From an uncultured bacterium (GTDB lineage Bacteria; Bacillota; Clostridia; Lachnospirales; Lachnospiraceae): a stretch of 37,334 bases of DNA. Location: assembly GCA_905215625.1 (NCBI GenBank), contig CAJMQQ010000025.1, positions 1 through 37,334 on the forward strand, written 5' to 3'. The position numbers were made by a program, and so were the translations under genes. The notes beneath the pieces were generated by a model that saw only the letters and a list, made by a program, of their open reading frames with translations, searched no databases and had not been told where the DNA came from. Below, one piece after another: positions 1-8,973 of the stretch. The stretch's first letter is position 1. Each line of letters starts with the position of its first letter.

Positions 1-2
1 TT

Positions 3-3000
3 CCCGGTGTGTCCGGGAATGCTCCGGCGGAGTGCATCTGCGAAACCCGTTGTGAGAAAGAAGCGGTCAATCCCGACTGTCCCATCTGCTCTGCGGAAGA
101 TGCAGACCTCTCTGCCTGCAAGGGAACAGAGCAGGCAACGCCCCTGATGGCAGCTGCGGCAGACGATGAAACCATCTCCGGCAATGTTACCTGGGAGAAC
201 AGAAACATAACTACCCCGGTGGTGGTGAAGGGCGACACAACAATCACGCTGAAAGGCGAGAATGCCATTACGATTACCGAGACCGCATATACCGCCGCTC
301 TGGATATGTATTCCGCCAATCTGACCATTCAGGGAAGCGGCAGTCTGACGGTCACTGTTCCTAAAGGGAAAGGTGGTATTGAGGACGGCAGTTGGAGCGA
401 CACCGCCGGCGGGACGCTTACCATAAAAGACGGGGCAGAGATAACCACCAACGGCGGTCAGAACGGCTTGAGCGCTAAAACCATCGTGATTGAGAATGGA
501 ACGCTGAATCTAAATTCCGGTTACGGTATTGTGACTGCATCCCTGACCATGAACGGAGGAACCCTTTACGCCACCGGAAAATATGGTGCGATATGGAGTC
601 GTAAGGGAACAGCCCGAAGCATCGACCCCAGCCTGACCATTCTGTATTCGGAAAGTCAGGATGCACACACAGACGATATGCAGGTCGGCACAGCGGACGA
701 TACAATAAGAGAAGGGGAAGTCAAGACCATCTATATCGCCAAGATGGGGCCCCGCGCAAGCCTGACCGCCGGCGCGCAGCAGGGAACCCTGCAGGAAGGC
801 TTAGACAGTCAGACGGCGACCTTCTCCGTTACCGGCAGCAAGGTCAAGATGGATACCCTGAACGTGGAATGGGTGGGCAATCACACCGGTCTGACGGCGG
901 CAAAATCCGCTGACAACCAGACCATCACCGTTACCGCTGACAAAACCGTCAAGAAGGGCAGCTATAAGCTGAAGCTGACCGCAGACGGTATAGAAGGTGT
1001 CTCTCCCGCTAAGGCGACCGCCACCGCAACAGTCACCGTCGCCGCCGCGCCCAGAAACCCCATTACCATAAGCCAGCAGCCGCAGGTCGAATATCAGACA
1101 TCGGATGAGCAAATGAAGGCGTATGTCTCGGTAAATGCCTCTCTGGCGGACGGTGTGAGCGGTAATATTACCTATCAGTGGTATGTAAATGGAGCGGAAT
1201 TTACGGGCACAGGCAGCGGCAGCAAGGAAATCACCCTGACCCAATCCGACCTGACCACAACGGAGGGCAAGAACTGGGAGTACAGCGGCCAGGTCTACTG
1301 CAAGCTATCCTATCAGGACTATACCGTTGATACAGACACTGTCACTGTTACCCATAACACCTGCTCCCATGAAAAATACACCCATGAGGGCAAATGCCAA
1401 CAGTGCGGCGAACCGTGTCGTGCGGAAGTGCTCTTTATTAGCGAAGATGGTATCCCCTATTCGTATGAAATCGACAACTCTGAGTCCCTGGTTGGGGGCA
1501 TTCTGTCCTCCGGCGGAACCTTTTATTTTGTGCGGGATACTAACGCAACCTTGAGAGCGGGAGGTGATGAGACGAACAAAAAGGATGCTACGCTGGATCT
1601 ACAGGGCCACAAGGTCGAGACGCTGGATCTGCAAAATTTTCCGTACAACAGCGTTACCATCAAAAACGGCACGATAGGGGTCATTGGAACCAGCGCCCCC
1701 GCGGTATTCATATTAGACAGCGTTACAACAGACGCGGACTACTTTTCTAACTGGTGTACCCTGACGGTAAAGGGCGGCTGCGTGTTTGAGAGCCAGGTGG
1801 CGTTCTCCGGGGAAACCCAGCTCCAGGGCGGCACCTTCCAAAATGGTATCTGGGTGGAGACCGGCGCGCCGGCGCTGGCTCTGCTGGCGGACGGATATGC
1901 CTTTGCAGACGCTGACAGCGGTAAAATTTTGAATGTTTCCAATGTAAGCATCCAGAATAGAAGCGTCAAAGTGGTCGAGCATACCTGTCTCTATACCAAC
2001 AGAAACTGTCAATGCGGCAGAATCTGCGACCATGCGGGCAAGGTGGATGCGGATGGTTACTGCACCTTCTGCAAAGCGCTGGTGGAGGCATTTGAAACCG
2101 GCGGCAAACGATACACCAGTCTGGAAAACGCGCTGGATGCCGCGCAGGCCGATGACACGATCACTCTGCGGGGGCCTTTGGCGATCGAGAACGCAGAGCC
2201 TATCGAGATCAGCAAAAATATTATACTGAACTTGAATGGATTCACCCTGAGCAAATCCCATGAGAAGGCGCTTCTACGCATCCTCGGCTCCAATGTAGTC
2301 ATAACAAACGGCAAGGTGCAAAGCACCTGTACCTCCAAGCCCGCTAATGCGGTGGAAGTTGGAAAAATTGGTCACACGGGCGCAAAGCTGACGCTGGACA
2401 ACGTCACCCTGGAGGGCAGCGTAGGCGGCGGAACTGGTTCCGGTGGAACTGGGTTTTCCATTCTTCACGGGAACGAAGCTGTGGTAACGAGCGGCACCTT
2501 CCCCGGCGGCATCGACACGGAGGGAGCGCTGACCATGTCCGGCGGCAGCGCGGCTCGGCTGGAATTGGGACTTCTTGACAATATTCAAGTGACCCTGTCC
2601 GGCGGCTCCTTTGACAGCATCCAAATCGGGAATGGCGCAGATTATCAGTCCCTGCTGGCGGAGGGCTATGCCTATCAGAAGCAAGGCGGCGCATTGGTCA
2701 AGCTGTCGGAGATGGATGAGAATACTGCCGTAACTGTTGTGAAGTGCAGCCACCCGGATGACCCTTCCGGCGGGAATGTTTGCCCATGCTGCGGCTATGC
2801 CGCTGCGGTGACAAAGACGGACGGCAGCATTTCCTACCATCGGACGGCAGGCGAGGCCATCGCCGCAGCCGGCGGCGGTACGGTGAAGCTGCTGGCAAAT
2901 GCAGGCGAGATCACCATCAGCAGCCCGCTCAAGCTGGATCTGAACGGTAAGACGGCGGCAAAACTGACCGTCACCGGAGATGTCACGCTGGCATCCCTGC

Positions 3001-6000
3001 TGCCGGAGGATTACACGTTTAAGAGCGGCAGCACCTGGATCAGCGACCCTATCGGTACGGAGCTGACCAATGTTTCTATGGCCAAGATCCCCATCAAGAG
3101 TATGAACTATCAGACCGAGATGAGCATGACTTATGGCGGTGCGGGGACGCTTCTTGTCAAGGTAGAGAAGGAAACCGGCACAGGCGCTGTAAGCTTCCAG
3201 TGGTACAAGGTGGTGGACGGCAACGAGACAGCGGTTGGCAGTGCGACAGCAAAGAATCAATTTGATCTTTTTGCGCAAAAGCTGTCCGCAGGCCAGCACA
3301 CCTTCCGCTTTTCGGCCACCTGCGACGGCTACGTGAAGATGAGCAAGGATATTGTTGTGACGGTACAAAAGGCCAACATCAGTGCAAGCCTCATCACGCC
3401 TCCCACAGCGCAGGAAAACCTGACCTATACTGGCCAGGAGCAGGCGCTGATTACTGCGGGCAGCGTGGCGAACTATGGCACCATGCAGTATAGCCTGACC
3501 GAGAACGGTACATACAGCCAGGACATCCCTACCGGCACCGATGCCGGAGCATATACCGTGTGGTATCGGGTGATTGGCGATGCAAACCACAACGATACCG
3601 CACCCGCCAGCGTGGCGGTCAGCATTGGAAAGAAACCGCTGACGATCACTGGGGTAATGGCTGCGTCCAAGCCTTATGATGGCACGACAAACGCGGGCAT
3701 TACCAGCGTGACCTTCGACAACGTGACCTTGAACCGAGGCACAGACTACACCGTGACCGCCAGCTTTGACGATGCTAGTGTGGGCAACGGCAAGAACATC
3801 ACTGCCACAGTGACCTTGATGGAGCAGACTGCGAAGAATTACGCCCTGGAGCAGAGCAGCTTCACTACTACTGGCAGCATCACCAAGGCCGCTGCGCCTG
3901 ACTTCACCAAGGAAACTGCGCTTACCATTGTAAATGACTGCGAAAAGACCTACACTGTGACGCTCCCCGCCCTGCCCACGCTGGAAACTCCCAAAGAGTA
4001 TGGTGCGCTCACCTATGAGATCAGCGAAATCAAACTGGATGGCGGCTACTACACCGGCGGCGCGAAGGTGGAAAACGGAAAGCTGACCCTGCCCATTCAG
4101 AAAAATGACGTGGAAACCACCGGCTCTGTGGGTACAGCGACCGTTGTAATCAAGAGCACAAACTATGAGGACATCACGCTGACCGTCAATGTCAATGCGA
4201 CCAACAAGCTTGTCCCCACTGTTACGGCACCTACGGCAAACGCCCTGACCTACAACGGTACAGAACAGGCGCTGGTTACAGCAGGCAAGACCACTGGCGG
4301 CACGATGCTCTACCGGCTTGACGATTCTGAGTGGAGTGAGCAGATCACCACAGCGAAAAATGCCGGGGAATACACCGTTTGGTATAAGGTTCAGGGAAAT
4401 GCAGAGTACGCAGATGTAGCAGAACAAAGCTTGACTGTGACCGTAGCGAAAAAGGCAGTTACCGTTACGGTGCTTGATAAGAGCGCCTACACCGGCAGCA
4501 CCGCGCCCGATCTGAGCAGTCCGGAAGCAGATAAGGATTACAAGGTGGAGGGGCTGGTCGGCGCAGATACCTTAAGCGGCACTGTAACACTGGACTACGC
4601 GCAGACGCCGGATATGAGCAAAGCCGGAGAAATCGCAATCAACATCACTGGTACGCTGTCAAATGACAACTATGCGATCACCTATGTTCCTGGAACGTTG
4701 ACTGTTTCCAAGCAGCCTTCCAGCGGCGGCGGTTCCTCCTCGGGTAGTTCGGGCGGCGGTGGAGGCTCATCCTCCGGCGGTTCTGACGATTCCGGCAACA
4801 ATGATAACACCAACCAGCCGGAGGACAAGCCTCAAGCCCCTGTCACCGGTGAAACCAAACCCATGCAGCTGGATAAAAACGGCAATGCGGCAGTGGACAA
4901 TCGCTCTGTCCAGTCCGCCATCGACAAGGCCAAACAGGATGCCAAAGAGAACGGCACCACAGAAAACGGGATTGCTGTCACCGTTCCCCTCACCCCGGCG
5001 GCAAACCAGACCTCCTTCCATGTGACTATCCAGGCGGAGACTCTGGATCTGCTGGTCAAAGAAAGCGTCCGGCAGTTTACCGTTGCAACAGACCATCTGG
5101 TTTCGGTCAATATCGGCATGGAGACTCTGAAGCAGCTGGATACCGTATCGAAGGGTGGGGACATCATCCTCCGGGCAGACAAGGTGGATGCGCTGAGTTC
5201 CACCGAGGCCAAAGCCGCCATCGGCACAAGACCGGTCTACGACCTGTCGCTGGTGTATCTCTCCGGCGGCAAGGAGACGCCGATCACCATTCTGGGCGGC
5301 CACACTATCTCGGTGCGCCTGCCCTACACCCCGGCAAAGGGAGAAGCTGCCGGAAACCTGTACGCAGTCTATGTAGACGATGCGGGCAAGGTGGAGTGGA
5401 TCACCAAATCCAGCTATGATGCGGATCAGAAAGCAGTGATTTTTGAAGCAGAGCATTTCAGCATCTACGGCATCGGCTACAAGAACCCTGTCCCGGCCTT
5501 TACCGACATTCAGAACCATTGGGCTGCGGACAACATCCTCTTTGTTGCCAGCCGGGGACTGCTCTCCGGCACCAGCGACACTACCTTCAGCCCTAACACC
5601 GGTATGACCAGAGGAATGTTCGTCACCGCCCTGGGGCGGCTGGCAGGCATCAACCCGGACAGCTACAAGACCGGGAAATTTACCGATGTGAAAGCCGACG
5701 CTTACTATGCGCCTTATGTCAACTGGGCGGCGAGCAAGGGTATCATCAGCGGAACAACAGACACCACCTTTGCACCGGACAACAACATCAATCGGGAACA
5801 GATGGCGGTCATTATGAAGAACTACGCTGCAAAACTGGGCTACACAGTTCCGAAACCCCTGGAAGCTGTAACCTTTGCGGACAACGCAAGCATTTCTTCC
5901 TGGGCAAAGGAGGCAGTCAAGTCCATGCAGCAAGCGGGCATCCTGGCAGGAAAGATAAACAATCGCTTTGACCCTGCCGGAACCGCCACCCGCGCCGAAG

Positions 6001-6293
6001 TCGCCACCGTCCTACGGCGGTTTGTGGAGATTGTCATTGACTCGCAGGCCGCAAACGGCTGGCAGCAGAATGACAGCGGCCAGTGGAGCTATTACAGAAA
6101 CGGGGAGCCGGTGAAGGGCTGGCTCTCCGATGACCAGAAGTGGTACTGGCTGGACAAGGCCACCGGAATGATGTTTGCCGGCGGCTGGAAGCAGATTGAC
6201 GGCAGGTGGTACTACTTCTACACAGACGGGACGATGGCGGTGAACACCACCATTGACGGATATACCATTGGCTCGGATGGCGCAAGAAAGTAA
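3..6293 (+). CDS. Giant modular surface protein with SLH domains and wall-binding repeats (5' end outside window)
   Basis: The frame is open to the left edge and the first in-window candidate start is a GTG at 9 with no ribosome site or signal peptide, so the true start is probably upstream. Counting residues from that GTG (2094 aa): Cys-rich segments at about 9-27, 452-475, 659-691 and 914-933 (CxxC pairs, zinc-ribbon-like); beta-rich, probably Ig- or beta-helix-like modules to about 1200; a YDG-type domain near 1207-1296 (KPYDGTT); an MBG-type domain near 1481-1568; a Gly/Ser linker near 1570-1597; three SLH domains about 1829-2005; and a choline-binding-like tail (GWLSDDQKWYWLD, GRWYYFYTDG) to the end. 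SLH domains normally bind pyruvylated secondary wall polymers, so the protein is inferred to be secreted and wall-anchored. Carrying both SLH and CW-type repeats is unusual. Codon use is GC-rich compared with the central genes, suggesting acquisition. The ligand or substrate is unknown; no catalytic domain was recognised. Confidence 0.9.
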   Translation, partial: PGVSGNAPAECICETRCEKEAVNPDCPICSAEDADLSACKGTEQATPLMAAAADDETISGNVTWENRNITTPVVVKGDTTITLKGENAITITETAYTAALDMYSANLTIQGSGSLTVTVPKGKGGIEDGSWSDTAGGTLTIKDGAEITTNGGQNGLSAKTIVIENGTLNLNSGYGIVTASLTMNGGTLYATGKYGAIWSRKGTARSIDPSLTILYSESQDAHTDDMQVGTADDTIREGEVKTIYIAKMGPRASLTAGAQQGTLQEGLDSQTATFSVTGSKVKMDTLNVEWVGNHTGLTAAKSADNQTITVTADKTVKKGSYKLKLTADGIEGVSPAKATATATVTVAAAPRNPITISQQPQVEYQTSDEQMKAYVSVNASLADGVSGNITYQWYVNGAEFTGTGSGSKEITLTQSDLTTTEGKNWEYSGQVYCKLSYQDYTVDTDTVTVTHNTCSHEKYTHEGKCQQCGEPCRAEVLFISEDGIPYSYEIDNSESLVGGILSSGGTFYFVRDTNATLRAGGDETNKKDATLDLQGHKVETLDLQNFPYNSVTIKNGTIGVIGTSAPAVFILDSVTTDADYFSNWCTLTVKGGCVFESQVAFSGETQLQGGTFQNGIWVETGAPALALLADGYAFADADSGKILNVSNVSIQNRSVKVVEHTCLYTNRNCQCGRICDHAGKVDADGYCTFCKALVEAFETGGKRYTSLENALDAAQADDTITLRGPLAIENAEPIEISKNIILNLNGFTLSKSHEKALLRILGSNVVITNGKVQSTCTSKPANAVEVGKIGHTGAKLTLDNVTLEGSVGGGTGSGGTGFSILHGNEAVVTSGTFPGGIDTEGALTMSGGSAARLELGLLDNIQVTLSGGSFDSIQIGNGADYQSLLAEGYAYQKQGGALVKLSEMDENTAVTVVKCSHPDDPSGGNVCPCCGYAAAVTKTDGSISYHRTAGEAIAAAGGGTVKLLANAGEITISSPLKLDLNGKTAAKLTVTGDVTLASLLPEDYTFKSGSTWISDPIGTELTNVSMAKIPIKSMNYQTEMSMTYGGAGTLLVKVEKETGTGAVSFQWYKVVDGNETAVGSATAKNQFDLFAQKLSAGQHTFRFSATCDGYVKMSKDIVVTVQKANISASLITPPTAQENLTYTGQEQALITAGSVANYGTMQYSLTENGTYSQDIPTGTDAGAYTVWYRVIGDANHNDTAPASVAVSIGKKPLTITGVMAASKPYDGTTNAGITSVTFDNVTLNRGTDYTVTASFDDASVGNGKNITATVTLMEQTAKNYALEQSSFTTTGSITKAAAPDFTKETALTIVNDCEKTYTVTLPALPTLETPKEYGALTYEISEIKLDGGYYTGGAKVENGKLTLPIQKNDVETTGSVGTATVVIKSTNYEDITLTVNVNATNKLVPTVTAPTANALTYNGTEQALVTAGKTTGGTMLYRLDDSEWSEQITTAKNAGEYTVWYKVQGNAEYADVAEQSLTVTVAKKAVTVTVLDKSAYTGSTAPDLSSPEADKDYKVEGLVGADTLSGTVTLDYAQTPDMSKAGEIAINITGTLSNDNYAITYVPGTLTVSKQPSSGGGSSSGSSGGGGGSSSGGSDDSGNNDNTNQPEDKPQAPVTGETKPMQLDKNGNAAVDNRSVQSAIDKAKQDAKENGTTENGIAVTVPLTPAANQTSFHVTIQAETLDLLVKESVRQFTVATDHLVSVNIGMETLKQLDTVSKGGDIILRADKVDALSSTEAKAAIGTRPVYDLSLVYLSGGKETPITILGGHTISVRLPYTPAKGEAAGNLYAVYVDDAGKVEWITKSSYDADQKAVIFEAEHFSIYGIGYKNPVPAFTDIQNHWAADNILFVASRGLLSGTSDTTFSPNTGMTRGMFVTALGRLAGINPDSYKTGKFTDVKADAYYAPYVNWAASKGIISGTTDTTFAPDNNINREQMAVIMKNYAAKLGYTVPKPLEAVTFADNASISSWAKEAVKSMQQAGILAGKINNRFDPAGTATRAEVATVLRRFVEIVIDSQAANGWQQNDSGQWSYYRNGEPVKGWLSDDQKWYWLDKATGMMFAGGWKQIDGRWYYFYTDGTMAVNTTIDGYTIGSDGARK

Positions 6294-6334
6294 TCTACAA
6301 TAAAAAAGATTTGCCCGTATATCAGCGGACAAAG

Positions 6335-6380
6335 ATAAACGCGGTCGGGTATCAGGAAACCCCACCGCGTTTATTTTTTC
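6335..6380 (+). terminator. Rho-independent terminator of the SLH surface protein gene
   Basis: Perfect 11-bp stem ATAAACGCGGT (6335-6345) / ACCGCGTTTAT (6364-6374), with additional GGG/CCC pairing inside, followed by six T on the plus strand. It overlaps the last codons and stop of the convergent XRE gene, so it may also help end that transcript, although the minus-strand T-run is weak. Confidence 0.85.
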
Positions 6381-6724
6381 TCTTGTTTTTCTCTGGTGTC
6401 CAGCATTTTATCAATCAGGGCAAGTAAAAGTTCCTGATCCCGCTGACTGCATTGCAGGATTAAACGCTGGATACGGTCAATAGTTTCACTTCCTCGCTCC
6501 ATCTGTGGAGCAAGAATTTCATCAAATGAAGCACCAATGGCATTAACCAAACGAATCAGTACATCCAGACTCGGCTTCCGTTTGTCATTCTCAATGGCTG
6601 TCAGAAAACGAGAACTGATTTCAGTTCGATCTGCTATCTGTTCACGCGTATAATCTCTTTTTTCCCTGGCATAGCGGATTGAGCTGCCAAATGAGAAAAC
6701 AATTTGTTGTCTTTTTTTAGACAC
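6371..6724 (-). CDS. XRE-family helix-turn-helix regulator
   Basis: A 117-aa protein with an N-terminal Cro/C1-type HTH at about residues 10-65 (IRYAREKRDYTREQIADRTE, then SSRFLTAIENDKRKPSLDVL), followed by a short acidic/helical tail. The start is GTG at 6724, preceded by GAGGTGA about 8 nt upstream. Family members bind operator DNA as dimers. The gene lies alone between the surface protein (convergent, overlapping terminator) and the group II intron; similar small XRE proteins are common on mobile elements, but no partner gene is visible. A possible promoter is TTCACA-N16-TAAAAT upstream on the minus strand (weak). Target genes are unknown. Confidence 0.85.
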   Translation of the reverse strand: MSKKRQQIVFSFGSSIRYAREKRDYTREQIADRTEISSRFLTAIENDKRKPSLDVLIRLVNAIGASFDEILAPQMERGSETIDRIQRLILQCSQRDQELLLALIDKMLDTREKQEKK

Positions 6725-6840
6725 TCTCCGTCACCTCACACAATATTATTTTACGATTTGCCAATGCTATGTGAAATGATTGCAGAGTGGCTTTTTTATA
6801 GCTACTATCCGTTCCTTATTTCGGTCTAAGGAGGGAGCTG

Positions 6841-6888
6841 ATGCTATACAAAGAAAATAGCCTGCCTGCTTTCGGCAGGCGTTCTTAA
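6841..6888 (+). CDS. Possible 15-codon leader-like reading frame
   Basis: ATG at 6841 follows a very strong ribosome site (AAGGAGGGAGCTG) and encodes MLYKENSLPAFGRRS. A perfect GCCTGC-TTTCG-GCAGGC hairpin (6864-6880) lies inside the frame, but no T-run follows on the plus strand and no full gene follows downstream on that strand before the intron. It may be the remnant of a leader peptide or the 5' end of a gene lost here. Evidence is limited to the ribosome site and frame. Confidence 0.25.
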   Translation: MLYKENSLPAFGRRS

Positions 6889-6919
6889 CAAAGAAACCTG
6901 GCTATAAAATTGCGCCAGA

Positions 6920-6974
6920 AATAAAAAATTTTAGTTCCCGATCATGGCATTTGCTGCGGCGCGGGATGGAACTA
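6920..6974 (-). terminator. Terminator-like hairpin downstream of the intron
   Basis: On the minus strand the arms TAGTTCC / GGAACTA (complement of 6968-6974 and 6932-6938) enclose a GC-rich region with extra CCCG/CGGG pairing, and are followed by AAAATTTTTT. It lies in the 3' exon of the intron and would end transcripts that read through galK and the intron. The remaining intergenic sequence (6725-6919) holds only the tiny plus-strand frame and a short hairpin. Confidence 0.4.
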
Positions 6975-6993
6975 TTAGTAGTCAATAAAGTCC

Positions 6994-8906
6994 ATTGAGT
7001 AGGAGGCGGTGATTAACCGCCGTCCTCTCACACCACCGTGCATACCGTTCGGTACACGGCGGTTTCAATAGTTAACGTGCAGAGACTGATACGCTGTGGC
7101 TATATCATAGTAGCCCCAGTTTATCAGTCTTTCTTTCGTTAATGCTCTTTTGACCACACCTGTATTAGACATCCTCCAATAGGATTTTCTACTGTATGCC
7201 CCTTCACAGGCAACCCACTCTGGCATTCCCAGACCCATTAGTTTTCTTTTCCGGGTCTTTGGCAGTTTCCACTGCTTCCAGATACACATCCGTATCCGGC
7301 GGTACAGCCATCCGTTCAGGCTTTCGATGTTGTTCTTCATGTCCGCTATTCCGTAATAATTTAACCACCCTCTCATGTATACTTTTATCTTTTCCATGGC
7401 TCGGATGATACTCCCACATTTGCTCCGGGAAGTGAGCTGTCGCAGCTTCTCCTTGGCTTTCTTCCATGACTTTCCATGGACACGGATATAGATTCCTTTT
7501 CCGCTCTTCCCAAAACAAAAGCCAAGGAACTTAAAATTTCGGATTGCGAACACGCTGACTGTCCGGCTCTTTTCCCGATTTACTTTCAGCTTTAATGTTT
7601 CTTCCAGATATTTCGTACTGCTCTCCAGCAAACGTTCCGCCGCCCGTTCACTCTTCGCCAACAGTACAATATCATCTGCATAGCGAATACACGGTACGCC
7701 CCGTCTGTGAAACTCCCAATCGAATTCATTCAGATACACATTTGCTAAGAGTGGGGATAGATTCCCTCCCTGCGGGGAACCTTCTTCTGTCTCTGTTATA
7801 ACACCGTTTTCCATCACTCCGCCTTTCAGGTATCGCTTTACCATCTGTATGACCCTCTCGTCTTTTACCTGCTTTCTCAGCAGATTTAAGAGGATTGTGT
7901 GGTTCAGCGTGTCGAAGTACCTTGACAAGTCGAGGACGACTGCCCTTGTGTAGCCTTGTTCGATGTACTCTTTTATCCTGTAAATGGCGTCTTTTGCCCC
8001 TCTTCCCGGACGATAGCCAAAGCTGTCATCCGAAAACAGCGGCTCATAGATTGGCATAAGCTGTTGGAGCATTGCCTGTTGAATGATGCGGTCGATGACG
8101 GTCGGGATGCCGAGTTTCCGCTTTCCTCCGTCTGGCTTCGGAATTTCCACTCGTCTGACAGGAGACGGGGTATATTTTCCCCTTCGTATTCTCTCTGTCA
8201 GCTTCCGGTTATGTTCCTTTAGCCACGGCAGTGCCGCTTCAATAGTCATTCCATCTACTCCCGGCGCTCCCTTGTTTGCCTTTACTCTTTTGTAAGCCCG
8301 GTTCAGGTTGTCCCTGTCCAGTATCTTACCTAAGAGGTCCGGCTCTGCACTGTCCCTTTCCTTCCATATCCGGTTGAATGAGCGGTGCGCTCTCACATAC
8401 CCTTTGCGTTCCGCGCTATCTCTTTGCGAGCAGCTTTCTATGTTTTCTGTACCCATCTGCCCATTCCTCCTTTCCCTGTCGTACTGAAGACTCCTATTGA
8501 TTCAGCCCTTTACCGAAAAAAAAACTTCCGGTTACTATGGCCTCTGCTGACTTCTGTACGTTCAACGTTACCTTCCGGTAACGGTTACTCTTTTCAGAGC
8601 GTTCCGTACAGACCTCCCTGGGTACCACACGTTTCTTTCCCTCCATCCATCTGCCGCATTTACTGCACATGATTCCGTGTAGCTATCGGGCTTCATCTTG
8701 TGTAGCAGACTTACCCTCATGCACAGCCTTCTATGCGATTTCTGTTCGTCAGACCAGAGGTTTGCCCGTGGGGCAGTAGGTTCCCCACATCCGGCTTCCT
8801 TCAGATTTGCAGTCGCCTGCAACACCCTTGCCTTCGGCTATATCCTTCCCACTACCGGGCGGATTTGGGACTTGCACCCGTTAGAAACGTGCGCCGTCAG
8901 GCGCAC
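6994..8906 (-). mobile_element. Group IIC (bacterial class C) intron, apparently complete
   Basis: The 5' end on the minus strand is GTGCGCC at 8906, and a GGGTGCAAGTCCC segment follows about 30 nt on, as in class C ribozymes. The reverse transcriptase occupies the domain IV position. Domain V directly follows the RT stop (about 7024-7062, arms around ACCGCCGTG...CACGGTGGT with GTGAGAGG), then domain VI (about 7003-7022, GGCGG-TTAATCA-CCGCC with a candidate branch A) and the 3' end TCCTACTCAAT. The 3' boundary is accurate to a few bases. Length of about 1.9 kb matches the family. The 5' exon ends in the galK terminator hairpin, T-run and CGTA: insertion behind terminators is the known habit of IIC introns. 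The 450 bases 8457-8906 are ribozyme RNA, not a missed gene. Confidence 0.88.
7065..8456 (-). CDS. ltrA: Group II intron-encoded reverse transcriptase/maturase
   Basis: A 463-aa protein with RT blocks in order: NKGAPGVDGM (61-70), IPKPDGGKRKLGIPTVIDRI (about 105-124), FGYRPGRGAKDA (146-157), the first catalytic Asp in LDLSRYFD (175-182), GSPQGGNLSPLLANVYL (226-242) and the catalytic YADD (259-262). A maturase/X-type thumb region follows (RGWLNYYG). The C-terminus INWGYYDIATAYQSL is class-C-like, and no HNH endonuclease domain follows, as expected for that class. It acts with the intron RNA in splicing and reverse splicing. All visible catalytic residues are present, so the protein is probably functional. 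Confidence 0.95.
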   Translation of the reverse strand: MGTENIESCSQRDSAERKGYVRAHRSFNRIWKERDSAEPDLLGKILDRDNLNRAYKRVKANKGAPGVDGMTIEAALPWLKEHNRKLTERIRRGKYTPSPVRRVEIPKPDGGKRKLGIPTVIDRIIQQAMLQQLMPIYEPLFSDDSFGYRPGRGAKDAIYRIKEYIEQGYTRAVVLDLSRYFDTLNHTILLNLLRKQVKDERVIQMVKRYLKGGVMENGVITETEEGSPQGGNLSPLLANVYLNEFDWEFHRRGVPCIRYADDIVLLAKSERAAERLLESSTKYLEETLKLKVNREKSRTVSVFAIRNFKFLGFCFGKSGKGIYIRVHGKSWKKAKEKLRQLTSRSKCGSIIRAMEKIKVYMRGWLNYYGIADMKNNIESLNGWLYRRIRMCIWKQWKLPKTRKRKLMGLGMPEWVACEGAYSRKSYWRMSNTGVVKRALTKERLINWGYYDIATAYQSLHVNY

Positions 8907-8910
8907 TACG

Positions 8911-8945
8911 AAAAAGGCAGCCGGATTCGTTATCCAAGCCGCCTT
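8911..8945 (-). terminator. galK terminator, also the intron insertion site
   Basis: Minus-strand hairpin AAGGCGGCTT-GGAT / ATCC-GGCTGCCTT (two GU pairs and one bulged T) with loop AACGA, followed by TTTTT. It lies about 28 nt behind the galK stop. The group IIC intron begins 4 nt after the T-run, on the same strand. Confidence 0.85.
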
Positions 8946-8973
8946 GATACAAATATTCTCGCAGTTCCTTTTA

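Noticed and set aside
2274..4427. A 717-codon open frame antisense to the surface protein gene (also 4767-5933 and 1713-2261).
   Set aside because: The sense strand has clear domain matches, while the antisense products are low-quality Arg/Cys/His-rich sequence without motifs, typical of shadow frames in GC-rich genes.
1..6293. Repeated segments in the surface protein gene as a possible CRISPR or tandem repeat array.
   Set aside because: The similarity is at protein-module level with irregular spacing and divergent DNA; no short identical repeats with uniform spacers.
7195..8825. Several small frames on both strands within the intron.
   Set aside because: They are antisense or out of frame to the reverse transcriptase, or lie in ribozyme sequence, and have no motifs or ribosome sites.
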